From Vitis vinifera (lineage: Eukaryota > Streptophyta > Magnoliopsida > Vitales > Vitaceae), in contig NC_081817.1 in assembly GCF_030704535.1 (NCBI RefSeq), positions 2,371,001-2,435,000 of the forward strand: DNA of 64,000 nt. Reading direction: 5' to 3'. The notes under the pieces were generated by a model. The model did no database searches and was not told the origin of the DNA. It saw only the letters and a list, made by a program, of their open reading frames with translations. The position numbers and the translations under genes are program-made. Positions 24,652 through 36,799 of the stretch are shown piece after piece; within the stretch, counting starts at the first letter, position 1; each line of letters begins with the position of its first letter.

Positions 24652-24782
24652 AAGCAAGAGACAAGTACAAATGTCAAAAATGAATGTTTTATTGATATTT
24701 GTGAAGATAAGTACAAGGAGGTCTCCGGACAACAACAGTTACAGAAAGAAGATAGTAGCAAAGATTACAAAAAGAAAAACTA

Positions 24783-27265
24783 TCAGGGAGCAGGCTTGTC
24801 GAGCAGCTTCTTCTCTTCACCCGGAGGAATTGAAGGGACATCCCGTTTAATGCCATTTTTCTTCATACAGCAACGATAGCCAAAGAAGAACATATCATCC
24901 ACTTGCTTTTGGTAGTCCGCTTCAAGTTCCTCCCTCTCTGTAGCAAACTCGCCCTCTGGCTCTTTTTTTTGCGCTGATAAGCGCAACTGCAGATCTTCCC
25001 TCTGCTTCTTTTCAATTGAAACTTCCGTCCGGATGTGCCTCACTTCCCCCCTCAACAGAGCCACCTCATCCTCCGCCTCATGCAAGCGGGCCTCCATTGA
25101 TTCCTCTCGGCTCTTTGCCTCAGCTAAATCCACATAGAGAGCCTCATTCTCCTCCCCGAGCGGTGGATAAACTGGCTTTAGCCTCCTCCAGTCTCAAGCG
25201 CAACTGATCTTCACTATTTTTTCGCTGAGACACGAAGGCCTTCATGTAATCGATGGTCCGCAGCAGGTCAGTAAATAGATCGTGTTGTTGAGCCATGCCG
25301 CGAAGACCACTCACCAGCTACAAACAAAACACACAGACAACAAAAGCGAAATTAGAAGTCATACCACAAACACGTCAGCATGACAAAAAATCAAGTAACA
25401 CAAAGAACAGTATACCGTTTCCACCACTTCAAACATCTTTGCTGAAGGCATGGCAGTAGTCGAGCCGGGTGGAATCTGCTTCAGCTTCTCTTCCAATTCC
25501 GCATAGCTAAAAGGGCTAGCAGAAATGCAAGCCGCATCATCAGCAGGATCCCCCCCGGATGAGGCGTTGGAAAGTAACTCCTCCCCCGGATCTGGGGCCC
25601 CTTCATTTTCAGCCGGATAGGTCTCTCCGGGCGTACCCTCATCCGGGACCACCATCGGGGTGGCTGGGGTCTCAGGTGCCATCTCCGTCTCGCTCCCCTC
25701 CGGATGGTCATCATGGACGGATGAGCAACTGACTTCGATGGTCTCCTGGAATCGATCTTGAAGCCGCCCGAGGAGGCCGGACTTTAGGTTTCGCGCCGAA
25801 CTCGGTCTTTTTGAGGCTGGCCCCTTCACCGGTACAAGGGCAAGAGGACTTGGCTCGCAGGAAGGCAAACCCTGGTTTTCTGCCCCCATTTCCTCCATTG
25901 GGGTCGCCATAGGAGGAGATGCGACCGTGCATAAAGCCTCTGTCGCATCTGCGTCCGGACGAGGGGAGCTGGGTTGATTTATTGACGTGGCTTCTTCTAC
26001 CACAAGAGCCAAGTGGCCAGCCGCCGACATTGAGGGACCGGAGTGGTTCAGGTCCGCCAGATGTCCGGGTCCGCCAGATGTCCGGGTCCGCTTGAAATGG
26101 AAATTGGGACGGGATTTTTCGGCTCCTTTATTGTTACCTCCTTCACATAGGTTGAATGAGGAATTACAACCTCCTTTGGAGGAGGGGGGATTTCCACTTC
26201 CTTCCCCTTATTTGAAGTCTTCTTTTTCTTCTTCGCTGGAGCGTCAGCAGGAGGAGAGGACGGGACCGTTTTTTCCCCGGAGCCTTCCGCAAGGTTCCCT
26301 CATTTTTTCTCCTCTCCCGATCATCAAGGAGTGCTCGGCGTTTCTCAGCGTCCGCCTGTTGCACCTCCTCGTAGAAAAGGAGGTCTTTTAGAACGTAATG
26401 CTCCCTAGGCACCACCTTCTTTGACAGTTTCCTGGGGAGAATATTGATGATATACTCCTGGGACTCCCGGACAACAGCCATCAGGTTCCGCGCAGTGAGC
26501 AGCGTCACATGCTACCTCTCGGTGGCAGTAATCTCGAACAACTTGTTCAACCGAACAAATGACGCTTTTTCTACCCACTCAACTACGTGACCCCTCTTGT
26601 CCGGACCTGCATTATCATCAGCCAAAGGTAATTATTCCATCTGATAAAACCAGCAAGCAGGACAACAAGACAAATACCGGACAAAAACCGCAAGATGACT
26701 TACCCGGAAGCACCAATGAGTAGTTTGGAGAAAAAGGTCGCTCCGGGTGCTCCAATAGCCCCGCCCACACACCCCGGACCACCACATATCCCTTCGCCCC
26801 TCCCTTCGTCGAATCCGGCAACTCAGTCACCAATTGAAGGGAGGGCAGGTGGGCAGCCATGCTAAAGATATCATTTTTTCCCTTCTTCAGGGAGTAAACA
26901 AAAAGAACCTCCAGCAACGAGAGGCCAAGGTTGAACAGCATGTTTAGAATGCTGCATCCCATCAGCACCCGGACTATATTGGGGTGGATAAAGGCTGGTG
27001 GGATCTGGGTGAAGTGGAGGAATTCCTTGAATAGTGCTGGGAGAGGAAACCGGAGCCCGACAGCGAATTGCTCATTTGAGAAAGTGATGGCACGACATTC
27101 AGCTTTCTCAGTCGACACGACTTCCTCCTCGTCCAAAAATTCCACAAACGTGCCATTCGGGATACAGAAACGTTCCCGGAACTCTTTTACACTCAGCTTA
27201 TCTGCAGATTTCTCATGAACATCGCCGGCCGGACCAGACGAAACAATTTCCTTGTTTACAGACAT
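24783..27265 (-). pseudogene. Antisense extra gene of the Tat-type element (putative plant transposon protein), multi-exon, broken
   Basis: On the minus strand an ATG at 27265 opens a frame to about 26700 with RFCIPNGTFVEF, RFPLPALFKEF and HPNIVRVLMGCS. These resemble the putative gypsy-type transposon family (PF04195, as I recall it). The frame meets a GTAAGT donor near 26702. The next homologous piece (EWVEKASFVRLNKLFEI) follows an acceptor-like TGCAG at about 26606 and contains a stop near 26513. Further open pieces lie at 26508-26164 (basic), 26030-25359 (acidic, Pro-rich) and 25133-24783 (Glu-rich coiled coil ending in LLDKPAP). Similar antisense genes are known in Tat elements; the role is unknown. 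Confidence 0.72.
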
Positions 27266-27883
27266 TTTCTAGCCCGAGACTGAAATGGAAACTACACAAA
27301 AAGGTACCAACAGTCAAAAACACCCTCAACAAAACCCTAGAAATAAAAAAAACACATCAACATTTACACACACAGTCGCAAACAAGTTGCCCAAACAAAC
27401 CAGAAACAACCCAACCAAGGCAAACACAAAGCAAGAAAAGCCAGGAACGATGCACATACCAAGTGTAAATCTGGAAGAAAAAGGTTGAAACACCGCAAAC
27501 GCAGTCACAAGTGCGATACAGAAATCACCGGTAGAAAAACTCTAGGGTTTCACTCAGAAAAAAAGAAGGTACGCAGAAGGTAGAAGAAGAAAGCACTCTC
27601 AGAAAAACGCAGTAGGAAAAATACAACAGTAGGCACAGTATGCTATTTATAGGGAGACAGCCCCTCGGTATACCAAACGATCAGCTACACTATCATTAAA
27701 ACGACATGCTGCCTGGGAATACACAGAGACGACGACTCATCATAAATGCTCCTCTCTCTCTCCACTCTCGTTCACCACGTGGCCCAATGAGCGCAAAAAG
27801 GTAGCCTCAGTTTCAAAAAATCAATTATTTTTAACCCGCCCATTTTTGCACGGGCAAAATGGGCAAGTTAAAAAGGGGAGCAT
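27266..27883 (-). promoter_or_regulatory. Leader of the antisense gene and polypurine tract of the gypsy element
   Basis: The minus-strand upstream region of the antisense gene carries TATAAATAG (plus-strand complement near 27650) about 385 bp before its ATG, a plausible TATA box for independent antisense transcription. The purine tract AAAAAGGGGAGCAT at 27870-27883 lies right before the 3' LTR. Confidence 0.5.
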
Positions 27884-28553
27884 TGTAGGGACCCCTCCTC
27901 CTGAGAACACGTGCCACGCACCTCATGGTGACATGTGGCACGCATTACCACCCCGATACACGTGACGCGCCTCTCATATCCGGACTGCCTCAAGGAAGTT
28001 CAAACGACACTTATAAGCATAATACATCCAGACGGCTTCCACAAATACATCCGGATGACCAACATAAGCCATCCGAATATAATTGTCTGGGTCATTGACT
28101 AAAGTAAGCAAGTCTTACACGTTATCACAAACAGCCTGCCATGGCTCACGTTCCACCACCTGTAGAGTGAAAGGACAAGATGAAGTGACAACAAGTCACT
28201 TCCCACGATCTCTATCAGCCGCCCGTAGGGTGATGATAGCCCTGCCACCACCTAATGTCATCATAACAACACAAAATATCTCCCTACCATTAAAGAGGGA
28301 ATCAAAGCCTCTGATACTATATATATCAACCTTCACACAAAGAGGAAGGTAAGCTTGCTATACCTAATAAAAAGCCAACTAATTATCTCTCTCTAAACCA
28401 TGGTTGACAAAACCATCGGAGGGTGCGTCCGGACACCCTATCCGGACGTCTTTTGCAGGAAAACTGACTGAATCAAGAACCTATATTGGTTGAGAACCGC
28501 GCATCCATCCATTTGGCAACTACGTGGATCGTCAGAGACGCGAGGCCTCAACA
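27884..28553 (+). repeat. 3' LTR of the gypsy element
   Basis: Starts TGTAGGGACCCC and ends CCTCAACA, followed by GGGAC (28554-28558), the right target duplication. Compared with the 5' LTR the second G-box is altered to CATGTG. Confidence 0.92.
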
Positions 28554-28558
28554 GGGAC

Positions 28559-30586
28559 TGATGGGTATGAAGGGTGTGGGTTATGATTAATGGAATGGGT
28601 GGTGGAAGGTAGTGAGAGAAGTGGGTTTAGTGGGTTTTGAAATATGGAAATATAGGTATGGTGGTGGAATAAGTTGCTGGTAGTGGGTGTGATAAATGGG
28701 AAGATAGTGAGTTTGTCATGACGTTTCAGACAAGAGCGGTTTGGCTTGAGATTCAGGTTTGATAGAATGGGGTTTTAGTGAAGGGTTTTACAAAGGTTTT
28801 GGGTGGCCATGCATGACAATGCAAAGGTGGGATAGATGGTGGTTACAACTGCACTTGCGTCCTTAGGCACCCCATCACCTCGGTATTTCAAGTAGCATGT
28901 CGTGTTCTTGCCCTGGCAAGGGTCACACTGGGCTATCATAGAAGAGGGCTCAAAAGCACTATTGGTAATTTGCTTCTATAAGTTGCTTATGGTATGCCTT
29001 TTCAATAGAAATCACAGGAGCATAAGAAACTTCTCTTGGACTTGTGTACCAATCGATTCCCATGAGCAATATTTCCTTCTTAAAAAAGTCTTGTTTTTTT
29101 TCTTTTATCTATTCAACACTTCAATTTCCCCAGATGCCTACTACTCATGCATTCAGTTCCAAAAGTGTTCTGAATCAAGAGAAGGCGCCGACACTAGGGG
29201 ACCCCTCGGGATGTGTCCCTATAGAAGCCTAATCCATGCTAACAAGGCTCTCATCTTCACATTCAAGCACTGCTCTCCGGAAGCACCAGGGGTACTCTTC
29301 ACTCTAATTAATGGTGCCAACAGAATCAATTATGAGCTTGGAAGACACTCTCAACAGCTAGACTTCTTCCATAGCTAAATCTATTAGACCAACTTGAGCT
29401 CTCCCAGAAGCACCCCGATCAAGATGGCCAACCCAAACATGATACCCAACACTCTAAAAATACCAGAAACAGAGGAGAAAGTAAAAAAAAAACAAAAACA
29501 AAAACAAAAACAAAAACAAAGCATGCACAAACAAAAATAATATGGTTAAACCTAGCTCCATTTCATAAAGGTCAATGGGCTAGATACAGGTGGAATCAAA
29601 AGGAAGCAAGAGCATGATCTTTGATAATAAGATTCAGTGATGGATCCATATTCAAGTCGTTCATGAACAGAGAAATGCACGAGTTGCTTACAAAAAGAAC
29701 TAAAAAAACCATATTAGAATCAACAAAAATGCATTAAAATCGGTCTTAGATTTCACAAATATGCACAATATCTGATGTCAACATTCAAGCACCAAGATGA
29801 ACCCAAAATCAGCAGGAAACAAGGGAGAATAGTCTAAAATGGGAAAATGTAAAATATGTTGTAATCATACCCGGATAAGAAAAAGAGTGGTGAGCTGATT
29901 CTCTGTTTTTTCTCTTTCTCTTTTTCACTTCTTGTCTTTGCTACTCCAAACGCCCCTTTCTCCTTTCTAACTCCCTATAGAATGACCCTCACTTAAGCTG
30001 AAATTGTCTCTCTACCGATTCACTATTTCTATTTCACACATTTTTTTCAGCTCTCACTTAAAACCCTTGAATCCCAGAAAAAGAAAACCTATTCCTCTCA
30101 TCCTCAGTTCCTTTGTAAAACCCTTTTCCTTTTCTTTCCTTAGTTGGTTTCTTCCTTACGCTCCCCTCCCCCCAACGACCTCAAAACTGTCCTCAAAATC
30201 TTCTCACACACCTGTCACTTGCTGATTGCCTCTTCCAAAAACGCCTACTTCCACTAACAGGGCAGCTGCCACTTCCTAATGACCTCTCCAAAGATGACAC
30301 GTGGACCTCTAAAAACCTACCATGTGGCAAAAACAAATAAGTGCAAAAAATAAACCCAAAACGGGGGTTTACAGGACTCCCCCGCCTCCTTTGGCTGCTT
30401 CGAGCCCTCTACCACCCCAACAATGAGCACTTCCTCCACCTCAGTAGCTGCGTAAGCCCATAAGAGAGGGCGGAGCTTTCCGCATCTATTGGGTCTGTTG
30501 TTGTCTTCGCCGTTGCAGAGAATGTTAATGTTGTTGGGAACGTTGATGCGGTGAATCTTCACGACTCCATGCCCATTGCTTCCCTG
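28559..30586. repeat. Noncoding 4.1 kb block, right part (unit A)
   Basis: This continues the block interrupted at 18359 and aligns with 46110-48127 in unit B. It holds an AACAAA-type short repeat (29486-29520) that is shorter in unit B, and a more GC-rich part near 30360-30580. It ends exactly where class II exon 1 sequence (CTTCTATTAGACAC) begins. No coding potential is convincing. Confidence 0.55.
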
Positions 30587-30918
30587 CTTCTATTAGACAC
30601 AAATAACAATAATTAAAGTCTTTTTTTAATGAAGCAACAAAGGACTTCATAGATTTCCTCTTCAACCTTCGGTTTTTGCCCATTGGAACTGTGGTCAATA
30701 TCCTTGCAAAGAAGAGCAATGCAGGTGGTTTTGGTAACTAGTATGAAATTGTCAAAAATCTCAATGAAAGCACCTACCATAACTGGACTCACACTTAATT
30801 AAACAATTATATTAAGTTTTGTTTGGCTCTATGATAGGGTTTGAAGATGCTGAAGGAAGGTTGGTTATGTGAGATATTTCATGAGAACATTGCCTACACC
30901 ATCACTAAGAAAGAATAG
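30587..30918 (+). pseudogene. Class II DUF674 pseudogene (unit A)
   Basis: The first exon is cut at its 5' end by the noncoding block and broken by frameshifts, but DFIDFLFNL and LPIGTVVN are readable at about 30645-30700. It stops early, at about 30795, without the second conserved block. The last exon (30838-30918) follows a TGATAG acceptor and is fully open: GLKMLKEGWLCEIF, then ENIAYTITKKE and a stop. The clean last exon beside a ruined first exon is notable. Confidence 0.75.
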
Positions 30919-30954
30919 AACTCGGAAAAAATATATAAATACTTTAGAGGATAA

Positions 30955-31370
30955 GGGAAAGAACAAAAATTCAAAACCATACTAACAAGAAGAGAATCAA
31001 AACCATTATTAAAGGAGGAGAAAGGAAAGAACCAAAACCACTTTGTCTTTGCTTAATTATATAATGAATTTAAAACAAGAAAAAAAAAACACTTTTTAGG
31101 ATCGAGTAGGGAGAGAATCAAAATTCAAAACCATACTTGCAAAGAAGAAAACCAAAACCATTAATTGAGGAGAAAGGAAAGAACCAAAACTACTTTGTCT
31201 TTGCTTATATAATGAATTTAAAACAAGAAGAAAAAATAAAAATTTTTAGAAGGTAAAGAATCAAAATTCAAAACCATACTTGTAAGAAAAGGACCATTAA
31301 TTGAGGAGAAAGGAAAGAACCAAAACCACTTTGTCTTTGCTTATATAATGAATCTAAAACAAGAAGAGAG
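30955..31370 (+). repeat. 120-bp tandem repeats before the class III locus (second of unit A)
   Basis: Three to four copies of the ATTCAAAACCATACT / AACCAAAACCACTTTG / CTTATATAATGAA unit. The second class III locus of unit B (48485-48612) has only one copy because about 1 kb is missing there. Confidence 0.7.
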
Positions 31371-31494
31371 CCATTATTTCCACTTCAAGATCACTATTTA
31401 GCTATTTTAATTTCATCTCCTTTTATGTTCTCTCTATTTGAGTTTTCTGTAGAAGCTCAATTCTAGGTAAAGTTAGTGGACTACTTTTCTTTTG

Positions 31495-31765
31495 GAAATG
31501 GCTTCCAATCCATATAAGCTTATCAAACTTGGTTGAGTTATAAGTTTGTCAATTTCCTTGTTTTCTTGATGAATTAATCCATATAGATATTATCTGCTTA
31601 TATGTTTATTGATTTCTTTATTTTCTTGATAGATTAATCTGTGTAGATATTGTTCATTTTGGACTTAAAGAATTCTCACGATTTAAAAACGTGTTTATAA
31701 AATTAGGAAGAATTCATACATAAATAGCATCAAATTTTTTTTTTTCTCCTATCTAATTTGGGATT
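31495..31765 (+). repeat. One to two 200-bp upstream units
   Basis: Contains AAGCTTATCAAACTTGG, GAGTTATAAGTTTG and two TTCTTGAT.AATTAAT boxes, then CACGATTTAAAAACG. It is the short form of the array at 13165-14160. Confidence 0.65.
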
Positions 31766-31850
31766 TTTGGTTTATATATAGCAACAATATCTACAGGATT
31801 GAAATTGAATTATTATATAACTAATCTTGGTTTTATGATCCAATTCATGC

Positions 31851-33090
31851 ATGGCAACCAAAGTGACCCCTAAGATGAGCTTGAAGCTTCTAATCAACAA
31901 AAATGATGATAAAGTTGTCTTCGCTGAAGCTGAAAAAGATTTCGTAGATTTCCTATTCAACCTTCTGACTTTGCCGATTGGCACCACGACGAGTTTTCTT
32001 CCAAAAGGAATTTGCCTAGGAGGCCTGCATGAGAGTATCAAAAAACTCGATGGAGCTTACCTGCAACCTAACCAGAGCGCGGACTCGCCCCTGAAATTGA
32101 ATACACTAGCCTATGCTATTCTTCCTTTCTTTAATTCTTCTTCATCGAGGAGTCATGGTCATGTGCAGGGCTTAGTTACCTACATGGTGCCTGATGACTT
32201 GTCGATTACACCCATGTCCATGGCAACAACCATGGCTTTGTTTAAGAAGTACAACATAGAAGAAGTTGATGTTCTCGAGGAGAAGATGGTTGCAATTAGC
32301 CTTGATGAGGTAAACAATTATCTGGCTTGTTGGGTTTTAATTGATTTCTTTTCTGGCTTATTCTCTTGCAGATTTGGTTGGGGTTTGGAGTTAATTTTTT
32401 TCCCATAACATAATTAATTAGGAGATATTACTTGTAAATCAATTATTAAATTATTATACCTTGTTGGGTAATTGATTTTTGAAATAGTTTTCTATTCAAC
32501 AAAATAAAAAGAAAAAACATATTTTCAATTAGGAAATAAAAAACATGATGTTTTTAAATTAAGTTTTTTAGTTAATTATTTCCATTTATTTTCTAAGATT
32601 TATTCTAAAAATAATAATATAAATATGGAAGAATGATTAAAAATAAAATATTACATGTAACACTATTTTTAAAACATATCTAGAAACATTAAAAAAAAAA
32701 AAAAGAATTACAGAACGTTTTAGATTCTTCAATAGGCTTGTTCTGCAAAATATCATAAATAATTTTAAAAAACCATTCTCAAAAAGTTTTTTCCATGAAT
32801 GTTTTAAAAAACATATCCTAAATTTTTTTCTAAAGTTTTGAAAGGAATTTTCTGCCAACCATCTACCATTAAACCGCCTAGCCATCAAATTTACCGTCAA
32901 CCACTGACCCTTGAACTGCCTAGCCATCAAATCGACTGCCAACCATCAACCATTGAACCGCCTCGCCATCAAACGGACTGCAAACCCCGCCTAAACCAGC
33001 AACCACATTGGTGACCATCCAAATAAAGCCCATGTTGGGCTCTATGGTAAACCCAGGAGTTGTGGAGATGTCATTCCTTTGGATGCGTAA
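31851..33090 (+). pseudogene. Class III DUF674 copy with exon 2 start deleted (second of unit A)
   Basis: Exon 1 (31851-32309, 153 codons) is intact, reads MATKVTPKMSLKLLINKN, and keeps the DFVDFLF and SITPMSM blocks without the Cys/His region. The partner copy in unit B has its exon 2 acceptor and first 60 codons at 50107 on. Here about 230 bp including that acceptor are gone; the junction is at about 32853. The remaining tail DNA (32856-33090) has three 42-bp repeat units. Without the acceptor the message would read through the donor to a stop at 32408 (185 residues). It is probably a pseudogene, though a truncated protein is possible. Confidence 0.75.
32856..32981 (+). repeat. 42-bp minisatellite, three units
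   Basis: Three 42-bp units of the type encoding QPSTIEPPSHQIDC. The same minisatellite has seven units at 50212-50504 and five at 56491-56700. Confidence 0.85.
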
Positions 33091-33950
33091 TGTATTAAAA
33101 GGCCTCCTCGTTTTTATCACCACCAGATGTGGGATTGATTAGTTTCAAGAAAAGTCAATGAAAAAAAAATCCCACCTCAAGTTGAGGAGATAGCATAGGC
33201 ACCATTCGGCTACACACATTTAAATGCTAAACCATCAAAAGCAACCAAGCTGATTCAATTTTTAACAATTGTGAAGTTTTGGTTAGGTTTTGTTATTGTG
33301 GAAATTGATTTAGTTGATTCAATTTTCAATTTTCTTGATTCCTAATCAATAAAAATTAAATCAAATTGATATTTCTTATAATTTATAATGGTTTCCCGTT
33401 GAATGAATTTTTTTTTTTTTATCTGTTACTTTCATTATTATGTATATTACATGGACTCAATTTAATTAATTCATTATTGATAAATTATAGTCAAAACAAT
33501 CTTCAAATACATCAATTATAGAACAAAAATATATATAAAAACTTAAAATGTTCTTAATCCATTTTTCATATTTTTAAATATATTTTAAAAATATATTTTA
33601 TCCTAATACTTTATTTTTAAGTATTTTTCATATTTGTATAATTATTCTTTAAAATAAAATTTAGAAAATAAGCAAAAATAATAAAAAAGATGTTCCTTAA
33701 AAACACAATATTTTTTATTTTTTAGAATAAAAAGATATTTTCTATCTTTAAAAATAAAAAATTAATTTCTATTTGTAGAATTAATGAAGGGCTAAATCCA
33801 TCAATTTATATATAAAATGATTTACATAATAAAAATGCATGAGACGTGATTTGACCTAACCGTACGTCCATGAATAAGAAAAACTATTTTATCATGCATA
33901 ACATAGAAAATATCATAAAGAATATAAACCCATTACAAAAACAATTATTT
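33091..33950. other. 3' flank and AT-rich spacer, shared with unit B
   Basis: Aligns with 50619-51596 and, in part, 56815-57560. Similarity to unit B stops at about 33950, which marks the right border of the duplicated unit. No gene is seen. Confidence 0.55.
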
Positions 33951-34590
33951 ACGGCCACGTGGTGGGTTGTGAAATATGAAATTTCTGGAAAAGAGTATGG
34001 GATGATTGGGCTTGGGAGGATGGAGGGTGGATATGAACCGAGAGCCGCCCAGAAGGGGCCCACTAAGAAGATAGGTGCACACTAAGTTACATAGTATTAG
34101 TTTGGTGGGCTAATAATGGAACAAAAGGGTGGGGCCCATTTCCTTAATGTTGGAATCATAATATACTGGCCCAACTTGACAGGGCGGTGTTTACTTTGAT
34201 GCAGATTGCTGACATGGCACTTTTTCCCCAGATATTTTTTATTTTACCAAAATTTCTTCAACTTCTACATTTAGATTTTTTTTTCCCTCTGTATAATTAT
34301 TTAAATTATATATTCGATAAAAATTTTTAAAAAAAAATTAAAAAATGTGCAGAAAAATTTCAACTTTTTAGAATGTTGGGGAAAATAGTTTTGAAAAACA
34401 GTTTTTAAGAATTGTTTTGTAAAAAATTGCTTTGAAAAACAGTTGTATGATAAGAATATGATTTGGGGAATAAAGTTGAGAAGAAGATTAGGATGGAAAG
34501 AGGCACAGGTGGAAGAGGGAGGAAAACACAAACTGAAAGTAGAATATCTGGTTGGTTCCAGGACAAGGTGGTGAGCCCACATCGAATCCA
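33951..34590. other. Unique spacer between units A and B
   Basis: This stretch has no counterpart elsewhere in the window. Open frames here are short and unlike known proteins. The GGGCCCACTAAGAAG and GGGGCCCATTTCC stretches are GC-rich islands in an AT-rich setting. Confidence 0.4.
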
Positions 34591-34591
34591 A

Positions 34592-34675
34592 GGATTAGCT
34601 TTGAAACTACTACTCACGGCATCTTTGCAGACCAAGCAAGCTTCTGCCATTGGTTTCCTTTGTAAAATGGCCTAG
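34592..34675 (+). pseudogene. Orphan DUF674 last exon (class I type)
   Basis: Reads LALKLLLTASLQTKQASA to a TAG stop, the class I last-exon pattern. Related sequences are at 58928 and 63939. It has no class I first exon within reach upstream, so it is an orphan exon. Confidence 0.6.
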
Positions 34676-34927
34676 CTTATATATCTATCGTCAAAAGTAT
34701 AAATTTGCATTATTAGCCCCAATGAACATGAATCTGGAGGCATTTTTTTCAGAGAAATGCAGCTCTTTGGAAAAAAAAACCTCATGAAATCTCAAATCGC
34801 TTGCACTTAATTGCAGACTAAGTCAGAACTGTAAGTTTTCTTTTTGGGAAAATATAACTCTTCCCAATTCCAGAAGGCATTCATGCTGTGAACCATATAT
34901 GTTGAATTTTGATTGGTTTTGTGATAG

Positions 34928-34975
34928 GGTTTTAAGCTGCTGAAGGAAGCATCATTGCAGTCCAACACGTTCTAA
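34928..34975 (+). pseudogene. Orphan DUF674 last exon with early stop
   Basis: After a GTGATAG acceptor the frame reads GFKLLKEASLQSNTF and then stops. Another detached last exon, 250 bp after the previous one. Confidence 0.6.
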
Positions 34976-35124
34976 CCAGCATCGTCCATAGAAGTAATAA
35001 AGAATAGTATTAAAAAAAAAAGGGCTTTTGAGGATAAGAGAAAACCATTAATTTAAGAGAAAGGAATGGACCAAAGCGCCACTTTGCCCTATGCTAATTA
35101 TATAATGAATTTAAAAGAAGAAGA

Positions 35125-35310
35125 GAGCCATTAATTTTCACTTGCACTTTTACGAAGTGCATTAAATCATAGGGGTTACGTGCACTTAATTCATTTAGAT
35201 CAACCATTAAACTTCCCCACACAGGCCTCCCAAGTATATATGGGTTCATGGAAACATGCTCCAAGTATATATCGTCTGTTTATCTGAGCGGCTTTTAAAT
35301 AGTAGAAACA
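35125..35310 (+). promoter_or_regulatory. Conserved class I upstream block (unit B)
   Basis: Nearly identical to 11791-11978, with the same ACGTGCA core and a TTTTAAATAG site about 20 bp before the ATG. Confidence 0.5.
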
Positions 35311-35623
35311 ATGGCAGAAACCACAATGAAGTTGAATCTTGTAATAGACAAGAACAGTCAGAAAGTCCGATCCTCTATACTGAAGCAGAAAATGACTTCG
35401 TAGATTTCCTCTTCAATCTTTTTACATTACTCGTTGGGACTGTTATTATGCTTCTTACAGAGAAGGGCATGATGGGTTGCCTGAGAGATTTGTATCAGAG
35501 CGTTGAAAATTTGAGTGAAACTTACATGCAGCCAAATCAGAACAAGCCTCTACTAAAACCCATTTTCCTAAGGTCGAGTTACTGCACTTTACCAACCCCC
35601 AAAAAGTTTTATATCTGTTTATG
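35311..35623 (+). pseudogene. Class I DUF674 pseudogene (unit B)
   Basis: Starts MAETTMKLNLVIDKNSQKV. Five extra bases near 35364 (compare 58190-58205) shift the frame before the FVDFLF block. The remainder is readable in another frame up to KKFYICL and a stop at 35623. The Cys region, the second conserved block and a nearby last exon are missing; the sequence continues as AT-rich spacer. Confidence 0.78.
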
Positions 35624-36301
35624 ATGAAATTTTTATTTAAAAGTTATCTATGTTCTAATATAATGTTATTATTAAAACTTAGGTAGTCAATTCTAAATTA
35701 ATAAATGTTTGATTAAATCTAAAAATCTAAATATTTATAAAAATCTTTAAATTAAACTAAACATAACCTACAAATAAAAAAGATATTTGATAAAATATCA
35801 AATATTTAAATTAAATTAAAATTTACCAACAATTAAAATAACATATGTTTGAATAATTATGTACCTAGTCATGAAGTAAAAAATACTTGATTAAACTTAA
35901 AAGTCTAAACATTTAAAAATCTCTTGAAATTAAACAAAACATAGCCCACAGTAAAAAATATATATTTAATAAAATATCAAATACAAAATTATAAAAACTT
36001 ATTTTTCTAGATTTATTTTATGTATATTAGGATTTAAATAAATTTAATTTTATTAACATTAAATAAAATTTAAAATATAAACAAACAAATATTTTATAAA
36101 ATCTATTCAATGTTCATGGTTATCTAATTTTTTATTATATCTATTTTTCTTTCACACACAAAATTAGTTTTTTAGAGGGTAAACTTGCATTTTTATTTTT
36201 AGTTTTTAACTTTCTAAAATTCCTAAATAAGCAAAAGAATTTTTTATTTTTAAAATATGAGCGGGGGCATATACCCCCAAGCCTATGGTGGCTTTGCCCT
36301 T
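35624..36301. other. AT-rich spacer of unit B
   Basis: Matches 12014-12661 and 52484-53168. No coding sequence is seen. Confidence 0.55.
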
Positions 36302-36371
36302 GGCTAAAGGAAGCTTGGATGTGAGATATTCCTTGAGAACCATTGTCTATACCATTGCTAAAAAAGAATAG
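36302..36371 (+). pseudogene. Class II last-exon remnant (unit B)
   Basis: Counterpart of 12662-12733. It has lost two bases in the GCTTGGTTATG part and carries the same extra C in the AGAACCATTG part, so the frame is broken. Confidence 0.55.
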
Positions 36372-36402
36372 AACCCAAAAACTTTTTGGGAAAGGGGAAA
36401 AA

Positions 36403-36665
36403 ATCAAAATTCAAAGCCATACTCGCAAGAAGAGAATCAAAACCATTAATTGAGAGGAAGGGAAAGAATCAAAACCACTTTATCTTTGCTTATATAATGA
36501 ATTTAAAACAAAAAGAAAACAAATATACTTTTTAGGATTGAGAAAGGAAAGAATCCAAGTTCAAAACCATACTTGCAAGGAGAGAACCAAAACCATTAAT
36601 TGAAGAGAAAGGAAAGAACCAAAACCACTTTGTCTTTGCTTATATAATGATTTTAAAACAAGAAG
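36403..36665 (+). repeat. 120-bp tandem repeats (unit B, first class III gene)
   Basis: Two copies of the unit described for 12772-13020, with the GAACCAAAACCACTTTG and CTTATATAATGA boxes. Confidence 0.65.
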
Positions 36666-36799
36666 AGCACCACAAATTCCACTTCAAGATCACTAGTCAT
36701 CTATTTTAATTTCATCTCCTTTTTCTCTCTCTATTTTAGTTTTCTGTAGAAGCTCACTTTTAGGTACTTAAAAGTTAGTGGACTACTTTTTTGGTGGAA

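Larger units (their letters stand above)
18365..28553 (+). mobile_element. Ty3/gypsy LTR retrotransposon, Tat-like, 10.2 kb, inactive
   Basis: A complete element with LTRs at both ends, a TGGCGCC-type primer-binding site, a gag-pol region on the plus strand, an antisense extra gene and a purine tract. The second RNase H domain after the first and the antisense gene between pol and the 3' LTR are marks of the Tat lineage of plant gypsy elements. The coding region is broken by many stops and a few frameshifts, so it cannot make its own proteins. The two LTRs differ by about 20 substitutions by eye over roughly 650 comparable bases, plus two indels. Confidence 0.93.

Noticed and set aside
25987-26391. 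Plus-strand open frame of 134 codons in the gypsy 3' region
   Set aside because: It is the complement of the antisense gene, which has the recognisable family motifs.
29486-29520. AACAAA short repeat as a functional element
   Set aside because: It is a simple microsatellite, shorter in unit B, with no sign of function.
31851-32408. Single-exon 185-residue protein reading through the donor
   Set aside because: The part after 32309 is intron sequence shared with the intact genes; it would be translated only if splicing fails because the acceptor is deleted.
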